64,000 bases of DNA. Origin: Endothia cerciana. Lineage: Eukaryota; Ascomycota; Sordariomycetes; Diaporthales; Cryphonectriaceae. The notes under the pieces were generated by a model. The model was not told where the DNA came from and did no database searches. It was given only the letters and a program-made list of their open reading frames with translations. A program made the translations under genes and the position numbers. The DNA lies in contig JALRMH010000011.1 of the NCBI GenBank assembly GCA_026119935.1, positions 744,001 through 808,000 on the forward strand, in the 5' to 3' direction. Position 1 is the stretch's first letter. Each line of letters starts with the position of its first letter. Shown here piece by piece: positions 46,769 to 58,000 of the stretch.

Positions 46769-48615
46769 ATGGGCATCCGAGGCCTCACGTCCGCGCTGAA
46801 GCCGTTTGTTTCGCGAGCTGAATTGCGCGGCCGGGTTGTCATTGACGGGCCTGGGCTGGCGCACCACATCCTGTCAGTCGCACGAGCCCGGGCTGGCGTC
46901 TCGACGGTGCTCGACGAGCCGACCTATGCTGTGCTCGGCCAGACTGCCGTGCGGTGGCTTGACGAACTGCAGTCTCGCGGTGTGACAATGTGAACGCCCC
47001 CCCCCCCCCCTCCCGCCAAAGATGCTCGCTTGGTGTCCTGGAACTGACAGTCGACAGCGCGGCGATCTACTTCGACGGCTACCTGCCGTCATCGAAGGCA
47101 CAAGAGCGCCTGCGGAGGATATGCAACAACTCCAGGACGTCAAACCAGTATTTCTTGGCCACTAGCTCGGGGGTACCCAAAAAGCCCTCGACGGGCCTGG
47201 CGAGGTTATCTCTGCCCACGCCCTCCTTCGTCGTCCCGGCCGTCCTCGAAGCCCTGCGCTCGCTGGAAAGGTACCGGCCGATCACGCACCTCGTCCCGGG
47301 GGAGGCGGACCCGTACTGCGCCGTCGACGTCAGTCAGAACGGCGGCACGCTGCTGACCGGGGACTCCGACCTCCTCCTCTACGATCTCGGCCCGGCGGGC
47401 AGCGTGGTCTTCTTCCAGGACATCCAGGCCTCGGCTCCTGCGACGGGTGCCGCCACCACCACGCCGCCGGCCGCGGCGGGGACCACGTGCATCTCGGCCC
47501 TGACGTACAGCCCGACGGAACTCTGTCGGAGGCTGGTTCTGGAACCCGGCCAGCGGGGGATGCTGGCCCTGGCGTATGAGATGAGGCTGGCGCAGGATCG
47601 GACCCTCCTAGCACTGACCTCGAAGCCCCGGTCACAGTGGGCATCCCTGGCAGCGTCTCACGCTTCCCTGTATGCCGAATTTGTATCCCAGTACGTGGTA
47701 TCTGCGGCGGCCCTCGTTGCCGTTCCCGATTATATGAGGCACCTCGACCCCAGGGTATCCGAGTTCGTCTTGGACTGGGCGGCCCTCTCGGGACCTGCTC
47801 CCCCGTCACCGGCTGGTGAGTCGGCACGGAGACCTGTGGTCTACCTGCCGTCGCTGCTTGACCGGTGGGATCAGGCAAGCGGGTGGAATGCGTGCGCTCC
47901 TGTACGGCAGCTGGCGTATAGTCTCTGCCGGGGCAGTCAGGACGCGTTCGCCACAGTGACGGAGTACCGGCGGACGCTGTCTGAACACTCTACAGGGCAG
48001 CAGATGGAGCTCCTGGAGCCCCCCGAGGTCCCCGGCGCCCTGCGTGACATCCTGGACTACATCACGAGATTCCTCGGGGGCCACGCGGTGGCGCGGAGGC
48101 TGCAGTGGATCACCGCATGCCTGGGCCTTGAGGTCGGGCACGCCGCGGCGGAGGGAAAGGAGTCCACGGCCCTGAAGCTCCTGCGGAGGGCCAGCGCGTC
48201 GGGCGGGCGGCTCGACCCGGGCCACTGGGACTCCGTCCACCTGGCTGCCCTGGTCCAGGGGGCGCTGTGCTCGTTCCGGATACTGCGGCAGGTCCTGACG
48301 TGCCGGGTCGGGGATGTGTTCACGAGCTCCGGTCCGGGCCCGCGACTGCGCGAGGCGGAGAGGTGCCTCGCTTCGCTGCCGCCCATCGCGGAGTTCCCTT
48401 CTGCCGCGGACATGGAGGGCCTGCTCGAGCGGTTGCACCAGGCCGGGGCGCTGCGGACCCTGTCGGATGCCGTTGGCATCCCGGAGCCGTCAATTGGCAA
48501 GGGGATGGTCACCTCGGGAAGGGGGTCGAAGGGAGAAAAGAAGCCGGCCCGAGGGAAGTCGAAGCCGTCGCGCTCATCATCGAACCCATACGATGCTTTA
48601 AGCATGGACGACTAG
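46769..48615 (+). CDS. XPG/FEN1-fold protein, Asteroid-like
   Basis: Two exons, 46769-46989 and 47058-48615, flank a 68-nt intron that contains a C14 tract; the acceptor after TCGACAG keeps phase and gives GVTIAAIYFDGYLP. The product is 592 residues. The N-terminus MGIRGLTSALKPFV and VVIDGPGLAHHIL match the XPG N-domain. The internal region shows HLVPGEADPYCAVDV and GGTLLTGDSDLLLYDLG, matching the XPG-I acidic motifs, although the usual EAEA reads GEADP. There is no PCNA-interaction box and the C-terminal half is Ala/Leu/Arg-rich. It therefore belongs with Asteroid-type or related fungal XPG-domain proteins rather than FEN1, EXO1 or RAD2. Nuclease activity is uncertain because not all metal ligands can be confirmed by eye. 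Confidence 0.8.
46997..47010. repeat. C14 homopolymer in the XPG-gene intron
   Basis: Begins 7 nt after the donor at 46990. Confidence 0.9.
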
Positions 48616-48991
48616 AGGCTAGCATAATGATACCCACAAGATTGAAAGTTCACCAAGGCCCTTTCCTCTTCATCAGATTGATGTGCTCGAGGTTATGATT
48701 TTCTTTTTTATTATTCGCCATCCAGGCCTCATAGCGACTCATTCTTTCCAAAGTCTACGCCGTCGTGATATGAACTGAGAGTTCTTTGGGGGGGGGGGGG
48801 GGTCAACCACAGGACGTAATATCTGCCGCTGCTTGGGGGCCAGTGCCCTGCCTGCCCTGCCGACCCCGCCTAAAGACACCAAAAGCGCCGATTTATAGGC
48901 TGACCATGAGCTCCACCCAAAATTTCGAGCTCTAAGAACACCTGCTCTCCCCCCACCCCTTTCCTCTCCTTCGCGACCAAATCCTGTCACG
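48616..48991 (+). other. intergenic region upstream of PRS5
   Basis: It holds the 3' flank of the XPG gene, a G15 tract at 48788-48802, and the pyrimidine-rich PRS5 leader (about 48940-48985). Confidence 0.5.
48788..48802. repeat. G15 homopolymer
   Basis: Uninterrupted G run in the XPG-PRS5 intergenic region. Confidence 0.9.
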
Positions 48992-50689
48992 ATGCGAAAC
49001 ACTCTGATCTTCGGTGGCTCATCCTGCCCGGCTCTCACCAGCAAGATATGTGAGAACCTCGGCATGCCGCCCGCTGAGGCGGAGCTGTCCCAATTCTCCA
49101 ATGTGGGTGCCATGTGGCCCTGCGCTTGCCTTGCCTTGGCCTTGCCTCTCTCTCTCTCTCTCTCTGCCTTGCTTCTCGTCAACACGCCATGTCGCGAGGA
49201 CTGACCGTGCTCACAATATTTCTTCTCTCTAGGGCGAGACCAGCGTCAAGATCTCTAACAGCGTTCGGGAGAAGGATGTCTTCATTGTCCAGTCCGGCAG
49301 CCCCAAGATCAATGATACCATCATGGAGCTGCTGATCATGATCTCGGCCTGCAAAGGAGGTTCTGCCACCAAGATCACTGGTCAGTCGCAGTCCTCCCGA
49401 GTCCGTGCCCCGTCTGGCTGCCTGCCTGCCCCTGACGAGATTCTCTAGCCGTCCTCCCATACTTCCCATACAGTCGACAGTCCAAGAAGAAGTCACATAG
49501 GGGTGCGATCACTGCGAGACTGCTATCGAACCTGCTGGGGATCGCCGGTGTCAAGCACGTTATCACGGTTGACCTGCACGCCTCCCAGATGCAGGGCTTC
49601 TTCAAGTGTCCAGTCGACAATCTCCACGCCGAGCCACTGATCGCCCGCTGGATCCGCCACAACGTGCCGAACTGGCGAGAGGCCGTCGTGGTGTCAAAGA
49701 ATGCAGGCGGCACAAAGCGCGTCACGTCTCTAGCCGACGCTCTGAAGCTGAATTTTGGCATGGTAACGACCGATCGAAAGAGGGGCGGCGGCATGACACA
49801 CAGTATGCTCCTGAGTCACCTCGAAGGCCTGGAGCCCCTTGAGCCAGCTGCGAATCGTATTGCGAGGAACAGCTTCGTCGAGTCGTCGACGCCGACCCCA
49901 CGGACCCTTATCGTGCAGCCCAGCGTCGCCGAAGAAGAGAAGCAGAACCCCACTCCGCAGCCCAACGGCCTGCGATTGCGGACCAGCCGCGCAAGCCCGA
50001 ACGGGGGCCCCCCGCTGTCAGCTTCAGCACAGGACAGGGCGGGCAGCCAGACAGAAGGCGATGTGCACGACTACAACGACCAGAGAGCTTCAGAGGTAAC
50101 ACACGGCCGCCTCGTTCAAGGCCATATCGTGCCGGATGACTTCCCCTCCCCGGCCACGTCAGCCGCGGACACGACCATCGCTGAGGACGACCCTATGCTT
50201 CAGTCGCAGATGCTTCAGTCGCAAGAGTCATCCTTCTTCGCACCAGATAGCCATGCCCTGGGCGGGTCCGGCGACGCGGAACCAAGCTCTGACGAGGAGG
50301 AAGACAAGCTGAGGGACCCCAAGATCGAGCATATGATCACCCTCGTTGGCGATGTGAAGAATCGCACAGTCTTGATCATTGACGACATGATCGATAAGGC
50401 CGGTTCCTGGGTCGCAGCTGCCGAGACTGTGGTGAAGAGGGGCTTCGCCAAGAGGGTCTATTGCATTGCCACACACGGTGTCTTCGGTGGCGATGCCCTT
50501 GAGCAGATGCAGAAGTGCGAATGCATTCATGCCATCGTGGTTACCAACAGCTATCCCATCAGTGAGGAGCGGGCTAGGAACGCCTCCAAGCTCACCGTGC
50601 TCGACTTATCCTACCTCCTCTCCGAGGCTATTCGGCGCAACCACTACGGCGAATCAATCAGCCCACTGTTCCAGCACATACAGGATTAG
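48992..50689 (+). CDS. PRS5: ribose-phosphate pyrophosphokinase (PRPP synthetase), Prs5-like
   Basis: Makes PRPP from ribose-5-phosphate and ATP for nucleotide, histidine and tryptophan synthesis, or serves as a non-catalytic partner in the fungal heteromer. Three exons: 48992-49102, 49233-49380 and 49449-50689; 499 residues (yeast Prs5 is 496). The first half has IFGGSSCPAL, GETSVKI and AVLPYFPYSRQSKKKSHRGA then TVDLHASQMQGFF. After GMVTTDRKR an insert of about 160 low-complexity residues interrupts the fold. The PRPP-binding loop VLIIDDMIDKAGSW follows, with Lys and Ser where catalytic paralogues usually have T and T. This large non-homologous region is the Prs5 signature. The end is KLTVLDLSYLLSEAIRRNH. 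Intron 1 contains a (CT)10 microsatellite. Confidence 0.9.
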
Positions 50690-51211
50690 CATGCCCACAC
50701 CTCAACCGGCAAAGCGGTTCGTATTCTACGCGGCAAGTGCGGCCATGGCTTTTTACTTCTTTTTTGGTTGGTAAGGCGTGAGACTTGCGGACAATGGAAG
50801 CGCGGCGTCAAGGTATTGATATACATATGCACTGGGCACAGGCGCCCAGGGCAGGCTCAGGCACATTGTTATCTATTTAACCTCTTAAAATCACCAGACC
50901 GGGCATCAAATACAAGCTTATTTTACTCTCAGACAGCGTGGGGCCTGCGCTATCAGGCCCTCGCGCGATAAGCACAAGGGATTTCTCCCTTCCCAGCGTT
51001 GCTACCCTCTGGTAGCAGGGACTCAATCCGCTCCTCCATGGATGAGTTCTTAACGGACCGTTGGCAAATCAACTCGAGACAAGAAGGCCTGCTGCCATGA
51101 CCTCGTCACTTCTTCGGAATGGTGGGCAGCGGGCAAGATAACACCTTGAGACATACGCGCGCAACACCCAAGCTGTCGACACTGAAAAGGTCAAGCCCAA
51201 CCCGCTTCGTA
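50690..51211. other. intergenic region between convergent PRS5 and OTU-like genes
   Basis: 3' flanks of two convergent genes. Short frames only. No hairpin terminator or RNA gene recognised. Confidence 0.5.
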
Positions 51212-52764
51212 CTACGGCGTTCTTACAGGTCTCCCCTGTCTCCCGTATTGCTTCCTAACTGTATTGACATCTGTTACTTCTCCGCCCCCAGATCCGATCG
51301 CATCCCCTGTCAGTACGGCCTTGATCGATGCTTTATTGAAGAATACAGTCACTGTCGGCGGTCCCTCCGCCCTAGACATGTCCGGCATATTGTTGTTGCG
51401 CCTCCAAGGGTGGTCTGTCGAAAGCAGCGCTGCCCTGCTTGGTCTCCGCTCGGTAGTTTCGTATCCGTACGTCGAGTCGAACGTAGGCCGTGGCAGCTGG
51501 AACTCCGACGCGTAGAAATCATTTGGCACCATGGGTTGGTAGTGGGTACCGTCGACGTATAGGAAGAAGACATGCCTGGCGTTGTATGAGCCGTAGATTT
51601 TTGGGGCTCTAACGTAGTTCTGACCGGAAGTAGTCTCATCACGGCCTTTCAGCGTGTTCATCTGGTACGTCACGATGAACAAGTTGTACAAGTCGGCGGT
51701 GATGTTGAAGGTGGAATCTGACGTCCACACTCCAGGGATACTCAACTGCTGATATAAATTCGCCTTGGTCACGACCCTCTGTCCGCCACTCGTCACCCAG
51801 CTGTCCGCGAAGAGGCGATTCAAGGCTGTATAATACGAATGCCGGGGATGTCTGGGCCACTGCAGGACCTCGCTGAGGTATTCGAGGTGCTCGGCCTTGA
51901 CTCTGCTGGCATGGTGGCTGTCTCCGTACACCTGGTATGCCACTGCCTGCCAGTAACAGTCCGAGGGCGTCCCGTGATAGTTGCCGGCTCGGTAGAACAC
52001 CACCTCCTCCATCATCGGGAACCCCCGGAGCAGCGCCCCGCCCCTCGAGGGGTCAAGCAGCCAGGACAGTTGCAGCGCCTGCTCGAGGGTCCGCGGCCCC
52101 TCCTTCGCGAACGTCGCGTAGTTCATTTGCACCTGCACTGCTTCGGCGCTGGGCCTCTGCGCGCCGAGGTCGTCGCGCAGCAGCGCCAGGTCGAACCGCG
52201 TCCCGACCGCCGGCGACGGGTGCGTGCCGATGTTGGACGTGCGCACCTGGTACCGCAGCTGGGCCCGGACGTCCCCGCCGGCCTCGCCCGCGGGGATGCC
52301 GTAGAAGGCCTGGTCCTCCAGCGCGCGGGATGCCGCCGGCGTGATGTGCTGCGGCCCGCCGGCGGCGGCTTTGTTCTTGGCACTGCCATTACCGTCGCTG
52401 TCGCTGTCGCTGTCGCCGAGGAATTTGTCGGACAGGTCGACGAACACTCGGGTCGTCGTCGTGGGCCCCCCCACCGTGAGCTGCAGGCCATTGCCGCCGC
52501 CGTACAGCGGCGCCGGCCGTCTGATCGTGTCGAGGCCCTGGCGCCACCGGGTCCGCCCGGCGTTGCGGGCCCTGACCCTCCACCGGGCGCCTGTGTCTCC
52601 TCCGGGCTGGTTTGCGTCCTGCTGGTCTCCGCTGCCGGTGGCGGCGCTGCTGGCGCTGCTGGCATCGTCACTGTCGCTGGTGTCAGTGGAAAGGGGCCCG
52701 AAAAAGCTATATGGGCCGGGGGGTTTGGGGGGGGGGGGACGTACTTTGTTGGGCTCGAAGCCAT
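51212..52764 (-). CDS. putative OTU-like cysteine protease with possible micro-intron or homopolymer frameshift
   Basis: The long minus-strand frame (stop at 51212) extends upstream through GDTGARWRVRARNAG and FFGPLSTDTSDSDDAS without a start codon of its own. The nearest ATG (52764) is in another frame. Treating 52744-52707 as a 38-nt intron (GTACGT, C12 tract, CATATAG) joins MASSPT-N-FFGPL in phase, about 504 residues in all; one extra C in the tract would also restore the frame. The N-terminal 230 residues are disordered. The rest resembles the OTU fold: SDCYWQAVAYQVYGD (putative catalytic Cys at 51958-51956), GVWTSDSTFNITADLYNLFI, and HVFFLYVDGTHYQPM (putative catalytic His near 51543). 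A deubiquitinase-like role is inferred from this pattern only. No signal peptide. Confidence 0.6.
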
Positions 52765-53358
52765 CTTCACTCGTGTTGGGCCCCCCTTCTCAACCGTGCT
52801 GTTGTTGGCTGGATAAATAGAGATCTGGGGTTGCTTAGGCCTTGAGAATATTCTCGCCTGTGAGCTTGGTGATCTTCGACATGCTATGTTTTATGACCGG
52901 AGCGGTCGTCTGTGAGCTTTTCTTTCCTCCTTTGTTTTGGCCACGTCTACTGAATACAAACAGGACGCCCTTCCATTGTGTCTACTGACGGATCCGGAAG
53001 ACGTTGTTCTTGAGTGCCGTGAGCGGACAAAGGATGATGGGGGGATCGCACAATGCAATAAGTTAGGCCCATGAGATTTTACAGCTTGGTACAAGAGACG
53101 TCAAGGGGATACGGCGTAGAAGGAAGGGAAGCAGAAGGAAACTGGAGGCGTATGATCAACAAAACACACACACACACACACACACAAAAACCAAAAAAAA
53201 CAAACCAAGTCAGGTCAACATCGTTCAGGACGAGATATTGGGTTGAAGCGCGAGAGCCAGCCTGCTGCCTCAGAATACCATTCAAAATTATAAGAATCCT
53301 GGCCTGCAGATTTGACATGGAGAGTCGGCGTGTGCCTCCCGAGCCGAGGTTTTCCAGA
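52765..53358. other. intergenic region with a CA microsatellite
   Basis: The OTU-like gene's upstream region and the 3' flank of the secreted-protein gene. A CA-type dinucleotide run lies at about 53164-53186, followed by A-rich sequence. Nothing else recognised. Confidence 0.5.
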
Positions 53359-53856
53359 CTACGCCACCCTCGACACGAAGCTGATAGCTTTGACGGTATA
53401 GCCCCAGCCTTTGAAGTTGTCAACGGTCCAGCAGACATTGAGTGGGATGCTGTCGATGTAGTCGTTGCTGCAGTCCGTGGTGTTGTACGCGTACAGGAAG
53501 CCTCCGTCATCCACACTCCCTGTAATTTTTAATTTTTTTTCGTCTAGCCAGCCATCTAGGAAAGGTAGTGCGATGATGGAAACTCAAGTATGGTGAGAGC
53601 CCGGGCACTGTTATTCTCAAGTGGGGGTAGGTTGTGTGGGATAACCTGGAAAGTGAGCGTGCGAGTAGGGGGACGAGCAAAGCTGAGCCCTCAAGCGAGT
53701 TTTTGAGCAGGTCGCCCTACAGGAAACACATACAGTAGCCTGTGACAAGCCGTGGTGGCGTCTTCAAGCCCGACACAGTTCACATCAGCCGATCCGTCCT
53801 TGGTGAGGGAGTCCGCGCTATGCACATCGATGGGAGTATCACTGCTGTGAGTATGT

Positions 53857-53894
<38 letters not shown>

Positions 53895-54044
53895 CGACAC
53901 CTCTGGCCTTTGGGCAGATGCAGTTGGTGATTGTCATCCGCCGACTTACCAATCGGTCGTGGCATATTCCTTGAATCCGAGATCCTTCGCATACGCGAGG
54001 TTGGCCAGTCCGGCGATCAAGGCGACGGCGAGTCCGGACCGCAT
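53359..54044 (-). CDS. small secreted cysteine-containing protein (exon structure partly unresolved)
   Basis: ATG at 54044 opens a signal peptide, MRSGLAVALIAGLANLAYA, followed by KDLGFKEYATTD. Exon 1 ends at 53950 with a GTAAGT donor. Intron 1 (53949-53845) contains a (CT)15 microsatellite. Exon 2 starts at 53844 and reads SDTPIDVHSADSLTKDGSA then DVNCVGLEDATTACH. The last exon (53519-53359, after an AATTACAG acceptor) reads SVDDGGFLYAYNTTDCSND, NVCWTVDNFKGWGYTVKA and stops at TAG. The exon 2 donor that would keep phase is not obvious; weak candidates lie at GTGTCG or GTCACA (about 53780-53745). The mature protein would be about 90-110 residues with several cysteines. It is of effector or secreted-protein style, family not recognised. 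It is transcribed away from the Cid1-like gene's 3' end. Confidence 0.6.
53861..53890. repeat. (CT)15 microsatellite
   Basis: Inside intron 1 of the secreted-protein gene, GA-type on the coding strand. Confidence 0.9.
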
Positions 54045-55012
54045 TTTGTATTTGGTAGTCGGAAGAATTAAGTGACGAGACAAGATTATGCAGGGGTTAT
54101 CACGGCTGGTTCGAGAAGCCTGTCTTGGAGGGTGCGAGTGATGAGGAGCTTGGGATGATGTCGATGCCCTCCAGAGATCCGGCGGAGCAGGGCACCGCGT
54201 ATTTAAACATTTCGAGCTGTCGCGCCCGCATCCTAATGTTTCCTCGCAATCATCGTGATACCAAAGATCCCCGAGAGTGTGGTTTGTGTCGTCTTGGTCT
54301 GCACCCCCCCGGGTCTGGCCACCAACAACATCGATCCGGGGCCGCCCCCGAAGCTGACAGCCTTCAGCTCCGCAACATCTGTGAACCAACGGACCCTACA
54401 CGTTGGTTCATCTGGGTAATATTAGATCTTCTATATCTGCATTGAGGCACCTTCTCACCCTCTCACCCTCTCACCCTTGTACCCCTAAATCTCGCGCATC
54501 GCCCTCGGCCGCTAGGGGGACGTTGGATGGACGGGTGACGGTCTTCTTCTTGCTGGACTGTCCGGGCCGGCCTCGACCTCCTGTGAAACGGACATGTTGT
54601 TCAGTTGGTTCATCATGAATATGTTTCCAGCCCCTCGCACCTGTCGTCGCTGCACTAATAATAACCAATCTGGCGGCCAAGGTCGTACCGTCCAGTACCG
54701 CTCTCAAGAAGTCACCGCCAGGCAGCGGCAATCCGCCCCCGTACAGTCGATGGTTGAAGTTGGCTATATTGAGATACTTCAAGAGACGCCGGGCTATGTA
54801 CAAATGGGGAGTTCCATTAAGTGCTACATATACAGGCGTAAATGCCCCCCTAGGAGGCTAAAGGCCAGTACAGAGGCTACAGCAATGCCTGTGTACCAGC
54901 TCACTCGCGAATGCGTCCAATTGCCAGAAAGTCCGTGACGCACCTAGTCCCATTCATGACCCTTTCTCACGACATCCTCATCAGAATATTACATGAAGCA
55001 CACCACGAAGGG
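54045..55012. other. upstream region of the secreted-protein gene
   Basis: A 970-bp stretch between the secreted protein's start and the 3' end of the Cid1-like gene. A CTCACC-type short repeat lies at about 54450-54475. Open frames are short, overlapping and without motifs. Confidence 0.45.
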
Positions 55013-58000
55013 CTAAGCCGTCGGGTTGGGAGGTGGCTTGCCGTGGATCTCGTCAAGGAGCTCCGAGAATGATGACTGGCCGTTCCTCTTCTCTTCCAGG
55101 GAAACATCCCGCAACAGATCCTCTACCCGACCATTCCCAGCATTACTGATGATCCTCCAGGCTCGACGGAACTCATCGCGAATGGAGACAATGCCATTGT
55201 GAGTGACCGTTCGGGCGACGTTGTGATCCCACTCGAAGGGATCTTCGATGGCAAATAGGAAGCGGTGGCGCACCTCCTTAATCTCGGGTTTACCGCGACT
55301 CTGGAGTGACGCCGGGGCGATAGTAGCGCCCGGCGAAGGCAGTGGCTGGGATGTTGCACTTGCTGGTCTATTGCCTTGGCCTTTGGATGGTGTGAGATTT
55401 GGCGCCTGCACTGCTGGTTCCGCGGCCGGAAGCCTGTCCGGTCCATGAAATTCAAGCACCGTCTTCGCGCCTGTCCAGTCTTTCTCCTGCTTGCTCAATA
55501 GGCCGTTGGGAGAACGGATGCTGATGACTTCTCTGCCCCAGTCGAAGCCTCGCCTACGGCCAGAGCTCATCAGGCCGTTCTGGGAATAGTACTCGAAGAA
55601 GCCACGCAGAAGGCTGCCGACGGTCTCAAAGTTTTTGGTCCATAAGCCCCGCCGGACAGCATCGGCTATTTGATCCTCAGATCTCCAGAACTGGACGTTT
55701 CTGCCCTTGCACTGGACGGTGCTCTCGATTTGATCAGGCGTCAGGGTGGGGGGCACCACAAGCTGCAGGTTGGGGCAGACGAATGGATCGGCGACGTTGA
55801 TCAGGTAATGCAACACCATGAGAACGTATCCATAGCTGGACAGCGTCCCACGGTATGCGGTGTTGATGCCTCGAACTTTAGCCCACTGCTTGACGAATAG
55901 GACGATCGGCCTGACGCGAGGATCCGTGAGTGCATAACACCTCAGCAGATGTGTATTCTGGAGCGCGAGCTGCGCTGAGAAGTTGATATCGCACTGGACG
56001 CCGATGCCGTATTTAGGATACTCCAGTCGATCTTGATATCGGTCCCGAGGCTGGTTCGGCGGCATGCGAGATGGATCTTGAAGCTCGCGTATCTTAGCTA
56101 CCAGCGCCCAGTGTTCCTGTGTCATGGGTAGCACATAATCAAGATGTGCTTCACGGCTCTCGCCGGAGTCCATCGGCCTACGGAGCAGCTCGATATATTG
56201 TCGGATGTCATCGGTATCGCTAAGTGAGTAAAGGTCCTTGTCCAGAGCTTTCTCAAGTTCTCGGGCAAGCTGTAAGGACTTGTGTCGTCTTGCCACCGCT
56301 CTGAGGCTGGGTACGGCTATGGAGCGTGAGAATTCCACGACCTGGGATCGAACTTCGAAATCGTATATGCCGAGCGCGTACCGTTGTACGATGGTATCCA
56401 ACAATGGTGTTTGTGAGCTTAGGAAGTCGTGACCGCCCAGCTTGATCATCAGTCTGATGGCTCGGCCGTGATAGGATGAGGCTGACTCGTACTGGCCCTG
56501 CTCCAGAAACAATAGGCCGATCGAGGGAATGTTTCTGAGGGTATCGTTCGCCAGCTGGAGCTCTTTGTTGTAAGCGAGAGGGTCCAAGCCAAAATCTGCC
56601 CTGTTCTGAAGATCAACCCATTGATCGATGCGACTTCTCGCAAAACTCTCGGATTTATCATCATTTTCACGAATTGAGCGTGACTCCCATGCCATGACCA
56701 TCCTTTCACCCTCGACCTGCGCCATGACTCCATATATCGAACGGTTAATGGGCATAGCAGCTGTTGAATCAAATGAAAGCGACAAACGCTTCTGCAGTCG
56801 CGTCCTCAAGTCACCGTCGGCGAGCCCGCGGATGAAGGCGGAGCATACGTCGTTGAGTTTCTGGAAATCATCACTGCTGAAGCTTGCTGCCGTGGAATTC
56901 GTGATGTCGCGGCCCCCCAATTCTCGAAGCAGCTTCTTCGCCGCCCCGTAATAGTTTGACAAAGACTTTGACCGCTGCTTCAACCCATTGAGGCGGGCCT
57001 GGTAGGGGTCCTCATGCTGGCCATCGCCGCTGACAGGAAATGTGGCTTGAGAGGAGTGTGTGTCGTCACTGATAGCAGGCTCATCATGTACCTTGTCCCT
57101 GGAGGCTGCAGGATCGCTGTCGACTGGGCTGGTGGCACGCCCGTTTGTAGCATCTTCCTCCTCGAGGTCCTGATCCTCCCCGCCTCCTCTCTCCCATTTC
57201 CCTCGCTCCTCCAAGAGATCTGCGTAGAGCTTCTGCGGAGGTTTCTGACACACCTTGATGATGGGCACCCTGGTCTTGGTAAGCAGGCGGGCACCGAAGC
57301 CCATGTTCAAAAAGGTCTTCTCCACTATTCGAGGAATTTCCGAGCCGGGGGCATCAGGCTGTGGATGAGACAGCGGAGAGAGAAGGGCAAGGTCCATGTC
57401 GGAAGATTTTGTGGCAAAACCGGACGCCAAACTACCGAAACATCGCAGCTGGACGGACATGGGCGGGAAGTCGGACCGGCCGCTGATTGCATTGTGGTGG
57501 TCAGTGATCGCAACTCGGCATGCATGCTCTATAAGCAGCCGAAAGTTCTCCCTCTCCTGGATCTGGCCAATGTCGATCTCGGCGTCGGCGAGGACTGTCG
57601 TGGTCAGTTGGTCCAGCAGGGCAACCTGAGCTTCGAGTCTGTCCAGTGGAGGAGGGCCAGCTTGTGGGTTGTACAATGAGCGACCATGGCCCCTAGAGTT
57701 TCTCCCAAGGTAATTCGGACAGGCTGGCCCGGTCTGGTTTCCCTGAAACCCAATCTGCCCTCCACCTGGCTGTCTCCAGTCGGAGGGGGTATACGGAAAC
57801 GAGAAGCCGGGGTAGGACGGCGATGGGTGGTGATGGTTCTGATGCTGATGGCCACCTCTCGCGAAGCCGTCGCTCATGTTAGCTGGTGGGAAGGCGTTCG
57901 GCTGAGAGCGGTGAGAGCGTTGGTCTCGGTGCTGGTGATTCTGGCGGTGATTATGGCCGGTGAAGTCTCCGGAGAGGGGGTTTCCCTGAGATTGGGCAGA

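Noticed and set aside
51839..52816. 325-codon plus-strand open frame
   Set aside because: Antisense shadow of the OTU-like gene caused by its GC-rich codons.
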